Below are positions 8,179 to 16,106 of a DNA stretch of 64,000 bases, in pieces; the stretch's first letter is position 1, and the number at the start of each line of letters is the position of its first letter. Made by a program: the position numbers and the translations under genes. The stretch is taken from positions 1 to 64,000 of the forward strand of contig CAYFMP010000003.1 of assembly GCA_964344215.1 (NCBI GenBank), in the 5' to 3' direction. The stretch is from CAYFMP01 sp964344215 (GTDB taxonomy: Bacteria > Pseudomonadota > Alphaproteobacteria > Rhodospirillales > Casp-alpha2). The notes under the pieces are model-generated. The model was not told where the DNA came from. It saw nothing but the letters and a program-made list of their open reading frames with translations, and made no database searches.

Positions 8179-8361
8179 AAATCAACGTCGCCGGCAATCT
8201 TACTCCGGGCCGGCAAACGGGTCAAATGGCGAACGGGGCACAAAACCTACGTAAAATCAATAAGTTGCAATTTATGTGCCGGGTTGAGGCGGTTCTATAC
8301 CCCAATATGGACCCATTAACGCGGGAAATTATCCACAAAATATAGGGGGTCAGCGAGGAAA
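8179..8361 (-). promoter_or_regulatory. AT-rich promoter region of the TolC-family gene
   Basis: This 183-base gap is clearly richer in A/T than its surroundings, especially 8240-8275 and 8325-8345. Read on the minus strand it carries CCCCTATATTTTGT (8348-8335), an exact 14-base match to the region upstream of the small ORF at 15763-15870. No exact -35/-10 pair stands out. Confidence 0.35.
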
Positions 8362-11300
8362 TCAGGCGCCGAAGCCGCCGCCGCCGGGGGTCTCGATGAC
8401 GAAGACGTCGCCGGTCTCCATCTCGGCCTGGTCGGCGTGGGCCAACTCCACCGTACCGCCGCCGGCCCGCTCGACGGTATTGCGTCCGCGGGCCCCGGCT
8501 TCGCCGCCCTCCAGACCGTAGGGATCGGTGGCGCGGTGCCCGGAAAGAATGGTCGCGGTCATCGGCTCCAGGAACTTCACACGGCGCACGGTGCCGTTGC
8601 CGCCGCGATGCCGCCCGCGGCCGCCCGAACCCAGCCGCACCGAGAAGCTTTCCAGCAGTACCGGAAAGCGCCACTCCAGGACTTCCGGGTCGGTCAAGCG
8701 GGTGTTGGTCATGTGAGTGTGGACGGCGTCGGTGCCGTCGAAATCGGGGCCTGCGCCGGAACCGCCGCAGATGGTCTCATAGTACTGATAGACGTCGTTG
8801 CCGAAGATGAAGTTGTTCATGGTGCCCTGGGCCGAGGCCAGCACGCCCAAAGCGCCGTACAACGTATCGGTGATACACTGCGAGGTTTCCGTATTGCCGG
8901 CGATGACAGCGGCCGGATATTCGGGCGCCAGCATCGATCCCTTCGGGACGATGATGTCCAAGGGCTTCAGGCAACCTTCGTTCAACGGGATATCATCGTT
9001 GACCAGGGTGCGGAAAACATAGAGTACGGCGGCTTTGGCAACCGCCGTCGGCGCGTTGAAATTGCCCGGGTCCTGGGCCGAGGTGCCGGTGAAGTCTATG
9101 ACCGCTCGGCGCCCCTCGCGGTCGACCGAAATACGCACTTCGATTTGGCAACCGTTGTCCATCGGGTAGGTGAAGGCGCCGTCCTTGAGAACGTCGAGTA
9201 CACGGCGTACCGACTCTTCGGCATTGTCCTGAACGTGGCCCATGTAGGCCTGGACCACGTCGAGACCGAAATGCTCGACCATCTTGCGGAGCTCGCGGAC
9301 CCCGGTCTCGTTGGCGGCGATCTGGGCCGACAGGTCGGCCAGGTTGTGCGACGGGCTGCGGCAAGGATAGGGGCCGGACCCCAGCAGTTCCATCGTTTCC
9401 CGCTCGCGCAAAATGCCGCCCTCGACCAGCAGGAAGTTGTCGATGAGGACGCCTTCCTCCTCGACCGTCCGGCTGTCGGGCGGCGCCGAGCCCGGCGTCC
9501 TGCCGCCGATGTCGGCGTGATGGCCGCGCGAGCCGACGTAGAACAGGATGGCGCCGTCGGCCTCGTCGAAGACCGGCGTGATGACGGTGACGTCGGGCAG
9601 GTGGGTGCCGCCGTTATAGGGCGCGTTCAGCGCGTAGACGTTGCCCGGTTCCATGGTATCGGCGTTCTCTCGGATCACGGTCTTGATCGATTCGCCCATC
9701 GAGCCCAGGTGCACCGGCATGTGCGGCGCGTTGGCGACCAGGTTGCCGGCGGGATCGAAGATGGCGCACGAGAAGTCGAGCCGTTCCTTGATGTTGACCG
9801 AATAGGCGGTGTTGGCCAGCGTCGCCCCCATCTGCTCGGCGATCGACATGAACAGGTTGTTGAAAATCTCGAGCATGATCGGATCGGCTTCGGTGCCGAC
9901 GGCGCGGCTATGGGCGCGCGCCTCGACGCGGCTCAGGATGAGGTGGCCGAGGCGGTTGAGTTCGGCTCTCCAGCCCGGCTCGACGACCGTGGTCGCGGTC
10001 GCTTCGGCGATGATGGCCGGTCCGTCGATGCGGTGTCCCGGCTTGAGGCCGTCGCGTTCGTAGACCGGGGTTTGGCGAACCTCGCCGTCGGACCGCATGG
10101 CGACCCGGTCGAGCGGTTCGGGAGGGCGGTCGGCGGCGGCCGCTTCCATCTCACTCTCGTGGGCGGCGTCCGAGGTGCCGATGGCCTCGACGGCGACGGC
10201 CTCGACGATATGTGGGCGGTCCGGAACGGCGAAGCCGAACCGTTGCCGGTGGGCCGCCTCGAACGCGTCCAACATCGCCTGGCGGTCGCCGAAATCGACC
10301 GCCAACGCGGTATCGGTCCCCTCGTAGCGCAAGTGCGCCTTGCGGACGGTGACGATATTCTCGGGCCTGACGCCCTGCTCGAGTATCTCGCCCTCGGCGT
10401 CGGCCGCCATGTCGTCGAGAGGGCCCGTCAGTTCGGCCTCGGTGTCGTCGTCGAGGCCGGTCTCGATGCTTCGTTCGCGCAGCGCCCGGACGTCGGCCAG
10501 GCCCATGCCGTAGGCCGAAAGCACGCCGGCAAAGGGGTGAATCAGCACCTTCGTCATGCCGAGCGCGTCGGCCACCCCGCAGGCGTGTTGGCCGCCGGCC
10601 CCGCCGAAGCAGTTCAGCGTGTACTCGGTAACATCGTAGCCGCGCTGCACGGAGATCTGCTTGATGGCGTTGGCCATGTTCTGAATGGCGATGTCGCGGA
10701 ACCCCTCGGCGACCTCTTCCGAACTCGTTTCCTCGCCGGTGGCGGCGGCAATCTCGTCGGCCAGGGCGGCGAACTTGGTGCGCACCACATCGGCGTCCAA
10801 CGGCTCATCGGCGCCGGGGCCGAACACGCTGGGGAAGAACCGGGGCTGGATCTTGCCCAGCATGACGTTGCAGTCGGTAACGCAAAGCGGTCCGCCGCGG
10901 CGATAGCAGGCCGGTCCCGGATCGGCTCCGGCCGAGGCCGGTCCGACTCGATAGCGTGCGCCATCGAAGAACAGGATCGAGCCGCCGCCGGCGGCGACCG
11001 TGTGGATGTGCATCATCGGCGCCCGCATCCGCACCCCGGCCACCAGCGTCTCGAAGGCGCGTTCGTATTCGCCGTCGAAATGCGACACGTCGGTCGAGGT
11101 GCCGCCCATGTCGAAGCCGATCACCTTGTCGAAGCCGGCCATGGCCGCCGTCTGCACCATGCCGACGACGCCGCCGGCCGGGCCCGAAAGAATGCTGTCC
11201 TTGCCCTGGAACAATTTGGCGTCGGTCAATCCGCCGTTCGATTGCATGAATTGGAGCCGCGTCGCGCCGCCCGACGGGGCGTTTTCGTTGTCGGCCTCGA

Positions 11301-11991
11301 GGTCGGCGGCGACCCGGTCGACATAGCGCCTGAGGATCGGCGACAGATAGGCGTCGACGACGGTGGTGTCGCCGCGCGACACCAGCTTCATCAACGGACT
11401 GACCTGGTGCGACGCCGAGACCTGGGTAAAGCCGATGTCATGGGCGATCCCGGCGACCAGGGATTCGTGCGCCGTGAAGCGATAGCCGTGCATGAACACA
11501 ACGGCGGCCGAGCGGATGCCGGTGGCGAACACCTCTTCGAGATCGGCCCGTATCGCAGCCGGGTCGGGTTCGGCCAGAACCGTGCCGTCGGCCATGACCC
11601 GCTCGTCGACCTCGACGACCCGTTCATAGAGCATTTCCGGCAAGCGGATATGGCGGTCGAACAGCTTCGGGCGGTTCTGATAGCCGATCCGGAGCGCATC
11701 GGCGAAGCCCTTGGTGGTGACCAGGACGGTGCGGTCGCCCTGGCGCTCCAAGAGCGCGTTGGTGGCGACCGTGGTGCCCATTTTGACGACGTCGACGGCG
11801 CCGGCCGGAATCGCGGCATCGCGGGCCAGGCTGAGGAGGTCCCGAATGCCCTGCAGGGCGGCGTCCTCGTACTGTTCAGGGTTCTCGGACAGCAGCTTGT
11901 GGGTGACCAGCCCGCCGTCGGGACTGCGCGCCACCAGGTCGGTGAAAGTGCCGCCGCGGTCGATCCAGATTTGCCAGCCGCTTTCGCCCAT
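8362..11991 (-). CDS. 5-oxoprolinase / hydantoinase A-B fusion protein
   Basis: The 1209-residue protein joins HyuA (about 1-690: WIDRGGTFTD phosphate-binding start, then FDMGGTSTDVS, and NCFGGAGGQHACGVADALG) to HyuB (about 720-1209: NNLFMSIAEQMG, GNLVANAPHMPVHLGSMG, NAPYNGGTHLPDVT, SRGHHADIGG). ATP-dependent 5-oxoprolinases of this size hydrolyse 5-oxo-L-proline to glutamate; close relatives act on hydantoins or similar cyclic amides. It diverges from a TRAP transporter and shares with it a perfect palindromic site, so the transporter may bring in its substrate or a related acid (inference). The last residues, ETPGGGGFGA, are intact. Confidence 0.88.
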   Translation of the reverse strand: MGESGWQIWIDRGGTFTDLVARSPDGGLVTHKLLSENPEQYEDAALQGIRDLLSLARDAAIPAGAVDVVKMGTTVATNALLERQGDRTVLVTTKGFADALRIGYQNRPKLFDRHIRLPEMLYERVVEVDERVMADGTVLAEPDPAAIRADLEEVFATGIRSAAVVFMHGYRFTAHESLVAGIAHDIGFTQVSASHQVSPLMKLVSRGDTTVVDAYLSPILRRYVDRVAADLEADNENAPSGGATRLQFMQSNGGLTDAKLFQGKDSILSGPAGGVVGMVQTAAMAGFDKVIGFDMGGTSTDVSHFDGEYERAFETLVAGVRMRAPMMHIHTVAAGGGSILFFDGARYRVGPASAGADPGPACYRRGGPLCVTDCNVMLGKIQPRFFPSVFGPGADEPLDADVVRTKFAALADEIAAATGEETSSEEVAEGFRDIAIQNMANAIKQISVQRGYDVTEYTLNCFGGAGGQHACGVADALGMTKVLIHPFAGVLSAYGMGLADVRALRERSIETGLDDDTEAELTGPLDDMAADAEGEILEQGVRPENIVTVRKAHLRYEGTDTALAVDFGDRQAMLDAFEAAHRQRFGFAVPDRPHIVEAVAVEAIGTSDAAHESEMEAAAADRPPEPLDRVAMRSDGEVRQTPVYERDGLKPGHRIDGPAIIAEATATTVVEPGWRAELNRLGHLILSRVEARAHSRAVGTEADPIMLEIFNNLFMSIAEQMGATLANTAYSVNIKERLDFSCAIFDPAGNLVANAPHMPVHLGSMGESIKTVIRENADTMEPGNVYALNAPYNGGTHLPDVTVITPVFDEADGAILFYVGSRGHHADIGGRTPGSAPPDSRTVEEEGVLIDNFLLVEGGILRERETMELLGSGPYPCRSPSHNLADLSAQIAANETGVRELRKMVEHFGLDVVQAYMGHVQDNAEESVRRVLDVLKDGAFTYPMDNGCQIEVRISVDREGRRAVIDFTGTSAQDPGNFNAPTAVAKAAVLYVFRTLVNDDIPLNEGCLKPLDIIVPKGSMLAPEYPAAVIAGNTETSQCITDTLYGALGVLASAQGTMNNFIFGNDVYQYYETICGGSGAGPDFDGTDAVHTHMTNTRLTDPEVLEWRFPVLLESFSVRLGSGGRGRHRGGNGTVRRVKFLEPMTATILSGHRATDPYGLEGGEAGARGRNTVERAGGGTVELAHADQAEMETGDVFVIETPGGGGFGA

Positions 11992-12090
11992 CGGATTTCT
12001 CGGTCCTGCTTGATCGCTTCGAAACGCTTGATCCCGCGCCGCCGGGGACAGCCGGGCAAGATCCCATCAGAAAACAGTTTATCGATAATT

Positions 12091-12109
12091 TGTCAATAAA
12101 TTATTGACA
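12091..12109. promoter_or_regulatory. Perfect 19-bp palindrome, likely operator for the oxoprolinase/TRAP locus
   Basis: TGTCAATAAATTATTGACA has two 9-bp arms around one central A. A second short palindrome, TTATCGATAA, lies next to it at 12079-12088. The site is in the 213-base divergent gap and an embedded TTGACA (12104-12109) could serve as a -35 element. The size and symmetry fit a dimeric winged-helix repressor; the obvious candidate is the regulator encoded at 15126-15680. Confidence 0.7.
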
Positions 12110-12204
12110 TGGAATTCCATCTGGCTGAGGATACATGGATCGACAAAGAGACGGCCGCCGGCCGAACGCCGACCGGCGCCGTCGGGGAGTATAGGGAGAC
12201 AATC

Positions 12205-13179
12205 ATGAAACGAACCATCAGCGGCCTGTTCGCGGCCGCCGCCGCTCTTGCCGTGGCCGGCCCGCTCAGCGCCCAGACCAAGTGGGACATGCCGGTTCCG
12301 TACGGCGACAAGACCTTTCATACGGTAAACGTCCGCGCCTTCGCCGACGACGTCAAGGCGGCGACCGGGGGTGGCTTGGTCATCACCGTGCACAGCGCCG
12401 GCTCGCTGATCAAGCACCCGGAAATCAAGAACTCGGTGCGCCGCGGCCTGGTGCCGATCGGCGAAAGCCTGATGTCGCGCCACGCCAACGAGGACGCGGT
12501 GTTCGCCGTCGACTCGGTGCCGTTCCTGGCCGCCAACTACGATGAGGCCATGAAGCTGTGGAGCGCCAGCCGCCCGATCATCGACAAGAAGCTCGACGCC
12601 CAGGGCCTCAAATTACTGTACGCGGTGCCGTGGCCGCCGCAGGGCGTCTACGCCAAGAAGCTGCTCAACTCGACGGCCGATATGAAGGGGCTGAAGTTCC
12701 GCGCCTACAACTCGTCGACCGAGCGCCTGGCGCAACTGGCCGGGGCCATTCCGACCCAGATCGAAGCGCCGGATATCCCGACCGCGTTCGCCACGGGCCG
12801 CGTCGAATCGATGATCACTTCGCCGTCGACCGGCGCCAACTCCAAGGCCTGGGATTTCCTTTCGCATTTCCACCACACCCAGGCGTGGTTGCCGAAGAAC
12901 ATGATCATCGTCAACAAGAAGGCGTTCGCCAAGCTCGGCGCCGATGTTCAGAAGGCCGTCCTCGACGCCGCCGCCAAGGCCGAGCAGCGGGGCTGGGAGA
13001 TGTCGATGTCCGAGACCGACGCCAAGATCGCGGTCATGAAGAAAAACGGCATCACCATCGTCACCCCGAGCGCGGCGCTCAAGTCGGACCTGTCTGCCAT
13101 CGGCAAGACGATGACCGGCGAATGGGTCGCCAAGGCGGGAGCCGACGGCAAAGCGGTCCTGTCGGCCTATGGCAAGTAA
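12205..13179 (+). CDS. dctP: TRAP transporter solute-binding protein (DctP type)
   Basis: The 324-residue periplasmic protein starts at 12205 after GGGAG; a longer frame from 12109 would bury the signal peptide, so I reject it. The signal peptide MKRTISGLFAAAAALAVAGP is cleaved after LSA. The mature part has the DctP hallmark GLKFRAYNS, whose arginine usually clamps a substrate carboxylate, and IPTAFATGRVESMITSP. It captures a solute, probably an organic acid, for the DctQM permease encoded next. Confidence 0.92.
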   Translation: MKRTISGLFAAAAALAVAGPLSAQTKWDMPVPYGDKTFHTVNVRAFADDVKAATGGGLVITVHSAGSLIKHPEIKNSVRRGLVPIGESLMSRHANEDAVFAVDSVPFLAANYDEAMKLWSASRPIIDKKLDAQGLKLLYAVPWPPQGVYAKKLLNSTADMKGLKFRAYNSSTERLAQLAGAIPTQIEAPDIPTAFATGRVESMITSPSTGANSKAWDFLSHFHHTQAWLPKNMIIVNKKAFAKLGADVQKAVLDAAAKAEQRGWEMSMSETDAKIAVMKKNGITIVTPSAALKSDLSAIGKTMTGEWVAKAGADGKAVLSAYGK

Positions 13180-13188
13180 GCCCGGAGA

Positions 13189-13217
13189 GGGGCCGGCCCG
13201 TTCGCGGGCCGCGCCCC
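13189..13217 (+). promoter_or_regulatory. Intercistronic stem-loop between dctP and dctQ
   Basis: GGGGCCGGCCCG and CGGGCCGCGCCCC form a long G/C stem with one bulged base and a TTCG tetraloop (13201-13204). It begins 10 bases after the dctP stop and ends 14 bases before the dctQ start, with no T-run. Such hairpins after binding-protein genes usually protect the upstream mRNA and lower permease expression. Confidence 0.6.
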
Positions 13218-13230
13218 GGCTCCGGTCCTT

Positions 13231-13794
13231 ATGGCCATCCTCGTGCGCGGGTTCCTCGACACTGTCTATCGGTTGAGCGGTGCCGCCGCCGCCGCTTGCC
13301 TGATCATCATCTGCCTGATCGTCGTCGCCCAGGTCGGCGGCCGGGCGATCGACGAGATCGCGCTCGCGCTCGGCGGCCAGCGGTTCGGACTGATCGTCCC
13401 GTCGGCCGCCGAGTTCGGCGGCTTCTTCTTGGCCGGGGCCAGCTTCCTGGCGCTCGCTTACACGCTGCGCCACGGCGCCCACATCCGGGTGTCGCTGGTC
13501 ATCGGCCGCCTGCCGGACCGGGTCCGGCGCCGGGTCGAGGGCTGGTGCGTGCTTTTCGGCGGCGTATTCTCGGCGCTGTTTACCTGGAACGCGGCACTTT
13601 TGGTGTTGGACAGCATCGAGTTCGACGAGCGCTCCTACGGCATCATTTCCGTTCCCTTGTGGATCCCGCAGTCGGTGATGACGATCGGGTTGGCGGTGCT
13701 GACCATCGCCTTCGCCGACGAGTTCGTTCGCGTTGCCGGCGGTCGCCCGCCCCGATACGAGGACGGCGACGTATCGCCGGCCGACGAGGTCTGA
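13231..13794 (+). CDS. dctQ: TRAP transporter small permease (DctQ type)
   Basis: The 187-residue protein has four hydrophobic helices (about 14-36, 64-83, 102-125, 145-166) as expected for DctQ, with LAGASFLALAYTLRHGAHIRV in the second pair. It partners DctM in the inner membrane. It is six bases ahead of dctM. No strong Shine-Dalgarno precedes 13231, consistent with lower expression than dctP. Confidence 0.88.
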   Translation: MAILVRGFLDTVYRLSGAAAAACLIIICLIVVAQVGGRAIDEIALALGGQRFGLIVPSAAEFGGFFLAGASFLALAYTLRHGAHIRVSLVIGRLPDRVRRRVEGWCVLFGGVFSALFTWNAALLVLDSIEFDERSYGIISVPLWIPQSVMTIGLAVLTIAFADEFVRVAGGRPPRYEDGDVSPADEV

Positions 13795-13800
13795 TCCGCT

Positions 13801-15108
13801 ATGGCGCCCGCCGCCCTCGCCGTCGTCCTCGGCATCGCCCTGTTCGCCTTTCTCGGCAGCGGCGTCTGGGTGGCGCTGTCGCTGTTCGGCGTCGCCTTCC
13901 TTGCCGTCGAGCTGTTCACCTCGAGCCCGTCCGGCGCGGTGCTGGCGACGACCGTGTGGGGGGCCAGCAACGCCTGGGAACTGACGGCGCTGCCGATGTT
14001 CATCTGGATGGGCGAGATCCTGTTCCGCTCGCGGCTGTCCGAGGAGATGTTCCGCGGCCTGGCCCCATGGACGACGGCGCTGCCCGGTCGCCTTATGCAC
14101 GTCAACGTCTTCGGCTGCGGCATCTTCGCCGCCGTCTCGGGGTCGTCGGCGGCGACGGCGGCAACCATCGGTAAGATGGCACTGCCGGAACTCCTGAAGC
14201 GCGGTTACGACGAGCGCATGGTGGTCGGCACGCTGGCCGGGTCGGGAACACTCGGTCTGCTGATCCCGCCGTCGATCATCCTGATCGTCTACGGTGTCGG
14301 CACCGACCAGTCGGTGGCGCGGCTGTTCATCGCCGGCGTCTTTCCGGGCCTCCTGCTGGTTGCACTGTTCAGCGGTTACGTCGCCGTGTGGTCGATGGTC
14401 AACCGCGACCGCATACCGCCGGCCGAAGAACGCATGCGGCTCCGCCAACGGTTCGCCGCCGCCGGCCGGCTTATCCCGGTGATCGCCCTGATCGTCGGCG
14501 TCATCGGCTCGATCTACGCCGGCCTGGCGTCGCCGACCGAGGCCGCCGCCGTCGGTGTCATGCTGGCGTTGGGGCTGTCGTGGTTGAGCGGGTCGTTGAG
14601 CCGGGAGACGTTCGCCGCCGCCCTGATGGGGGCAACGCGAACGTCGTGCATGATCGCCTTCATCCTGGCCGGGGCCGCCTTTCTGACCGTCGCCATGGGG
14701 TTCACCGGCATCCCCAGGCAATTGGCGCAAGGCATCGGCGCCATGCAGTTGTCGCCGGAAATGCTGCTGGTCGCGTTGACGCTGTTTTTCGTGGTGCTGG
14801 GCTGTTTCCTGGACGGCATATCGGTCGTCGTGTTGACGACCTCGGTGATCCTGCCGGTGGTCGAAACGGCAGGCATGGACCTGCTGTGGTTCGGCATCTA
14901 CCTGGTCATCGTCGTCGAGATGTCGCAAATCACGCCGCCGGTCGGGTTCAACCTTTTCGTCCTGCAATCGCTGACCGGACGGGACATCCTGTACGTGGCG
15001 CGCTGCGCGTTGCCGTTCTTCCTGTTGCTGGTCGCCGCCGTGGTGCTGATCGTGGCGGTTCCCGAACTGGCGACGTGGCTGCCGGCCCGCATGCTCGACC
15101 GCGGATGA
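13801..15108 (+). CDS. dctM: TRAP transporter large permease (DctM type)
   Basis: The 435-residue membrane protein has about 12-13 helices and DctM motifs: GSSAATAATIGKMALPEL (~118-135), GSGTLGLLIPPSIILIVYG (~145-163), LASPTEAAAVGV and EMSQITPPVGFNLFVLQ near the end. It is the sodium-coupled translocation subunit. The stop overlaps an in-frame ATG (15105) of the downstream regulator as ATGA, tying regulator and transporter together. Confidence 0.92.
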   Translation: MAPAALAVVLGIALFAFLGSGVWVALSLFGVAFLAVELFTSSPSGAVLATTVWGASNAWELTALPMFIWMGEILFRSRLSEEMFRGLAPWTTALPGRLMHVNVFGCGIFAAVSGSSAATAATIGKMALPELLKRGYDERMVVGTLAGSGTLGLLIPPSIILIVYGVGTDQSVARLFIAGVFPGLLLVALFSGYVAVWSMVNRDRIPPAEERMRLRQRFAAAGRLIPVIALIVGVIGSIYAGLASPTEAAAVGVMLALGLSWLSGSLSRETFAAALMGATRTSCMIAFILAGAAFLTVAMGFTGIPRQLAQGIGAMQLSPEMLLVALTLFFVVLGCFLDGISVVVLTTSVILPVVETAGMDLLWFGIYLVIVVEMSQITPPVGFNLFVLQSLTGRDILYVARCALPFFLLLVAAVVLIVAVPELATWLPARMLDRG

Positions 15109-15125
15109 AGAAGGAGGGGAAAGCC

Positions 15126-15680
15126 ATGACGAAGAACACGCGAAAGCCACAGCCGTCGACCCGCAAGGCCCGCTCGGGGGTCGGGCCGATCGTGTCGTCG
15201 GCCCATCTGGTTTCGGAAGAGGCGGCCGAGTTGAGCGAGTTCGAGTTCGGCCTGACCATCGCCAACAACGGTTTCCAGCGCTGGATGGTGCGGTGCATGA
15301 CGGCCAGCGGCGTCCCCGATCTGAGCCCGCTCGACATCCTGGTTCTGCACACCGTCAACCACCGCCAGCGCGCCAAGAAGCTGGCCGACATCTGTCTGGT
15401 GCTCAACGTCGAGGATTCGCATACCGTCACTTATGCGCTGAAGAAACTCTCAAAGCTCGGGCTGATCGCCGACACCCGCAAGGGCAAGGAGAAGTTCGTT
15501 TCGACGACCGACAAAGGCCGCAAGGCATGTCAGCGCTATCGCGAGATTCGCGAGGAGTGCTTGGTCAAGTCGCTGAGCGTTCTCGGCGAGGCCAACCATG
15601 AGATCAGCGACCTGGCCAACCTGCTGCGCGCCCTGTCCGGCCTTTACGACCAGGCGGCCCGCGCCGCCACCTCGCTCTGA
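15126..15680 (+). CDS. Winged-helix (MarR-like) transcriptional regulator
   Basis: The 184-residue protein has a basic N-terminal tail and a winged helix at about 70-140 (LDILVLHTVNHRQRAKKLAD, then SHTVTYALKKLSKLGLIADT and a wing with KEKFVSTTDKG). This matches MarR-like or HTH_27 regulators. The start at 15126 follows a strong AAGGAGGGG; an in-frame ATG at 15105 overlaps the dctM stop and is an alternative. It is last in the dctPQM operon and is the natural candidate to bind the 12091-12109 palindrome, sensing the imported compound (inference). Confidence 0.8.
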   Translation: MTKNTRKPQPSTRKARSGVGPIVSSAHLVSEEAAELSEFEFGLTIANNGFQRWMVRCMTASGVPDLSPLDILVLHTVNHRQRAKKLADICLVLNVEDSHTVTYALKKLSKLGLIADTRKGKEKFVSTTDKGRKACQRYREIREECLVKSLSVLGEANHEISDLANLLRALSGLYDQAARAATSL

Positions 15681-15700
15681 GACGCAGCCGTCGGCCGCGT

Positions 15701-15731
15701 AAAAAAAAAGAGGGAACCCGGCGGGTTCCCT
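15701..15731 (-). terminator. Rho-independent terminator (minus strand) for the small ORF
   Basis: A perfect 9-bp stem (AGGGAACCC/GGGTTCCCT, 15711-15731, 3-base loop) is followed on the minus strand by nine T (15709-15701). Only the minus orientation has the T-run, so it ends transcription of the 35-residue ORF at 15763-15870. Confidence 0.85.
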
Positions 15732-15762
15732 AGAAGGGCAATGTAACGACGCTGGTCCCCCT

Positions 15763-15870
15763 TCACCTGAGCGCGTAGGGCGGCAACTGGATAACCGTCG
15801 CCGGCTTCAGTTTGCGGCGCCAGCCGAAAACCCGAATCAACGCGCCGACAAAATCTCGCAGTATTGCCAC
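15763..15870 (-). CDS. Small basic protein (35 aa), uncharacterised
   Basis: GTG at 15870 is preceded by GGAGG with 6 bases of spacing, and the frame encodes 35 residues: an amphipathic, hydrophobic first half (MAILRDFVGALIRVFGW), a basic knot (RRKLKP) and an end of TVIQLPPYALR. A terminator on the same strand lies 32 bases past the stop and an AT-rich promoter-like region precedes it, so it is a complete transcription unit. I know no function; the amphipathic and basic make-up would suit membrane-surface binding. It explains most of the 426-base gap between flanking plus-strand genes. Confidence 0.7.
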   Translation of the reverse strand: MAILRDFVGALIRVFGWRRKLKPATVIQLPPYALR

Positions 15871-15934
15871 CGATGGCCTCCTACAGTCCCCCTAAAGCTG
15901 GCCGGTATTGTACCTTGTTGCGCTCCGGTGGTAA

Positions 15935-15948
15935 ACAAAATATAGGGG
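15935..15948 (-). promoter_or_regulatory. 14-base motif shared with the TolC promoter region
   Basis: On the minus strand this reads CCCCTATATTTTGT and is identical to 8348-8335. It lies 65 bases before the small ORF start and contains a TATATT that could be a -10 element. On the plus strand, TTGCGC (15918-15923) and TATAGG (15941-15946) are 17 bases apart and could instead drive the dehydrogenase gene. Confidence 0.35.
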
Positions 15949-16106
15949 TAGAGTTCCTGTCCATACGCTACATTTAGTAATTCCCGTGTTCGGCTCGGCC
16001 GTATACCCCGGCCCGGCCCGCGAAAGCGGCTGGCGGTCCGGGGCCGGGCCCGATACAAGAGGAGCGCGCCGCCGAAGGGGAGCGGCGCCGAAACAAGAGG
16101 CCTTGA

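Noticed and set aside
8437..12099. 1220-codon open frame on the plus strand
   Set aside because: It is antisense to the oxoprolinase gene, whose frame carries all conserved motifs. High G/C makes such antisense frames common.
12109..12204. Upstream extension of dctP
   Set aside because: It would put 32 residues before a normal signal peptide and overlap the operator palindrome.
12613..15150. 845-codon open frame on the minus strand
   Set aside because: His/Gln/Arg-rich sequence antisense to dctP-dctM, with no recognisable domain.
15711..15731. Hairpin as terminator of the plus-strand MarR-like gene
   Set aside because: The T-run exists only on the minus strand; on the plus strand the stem is followed by AGAAGG.
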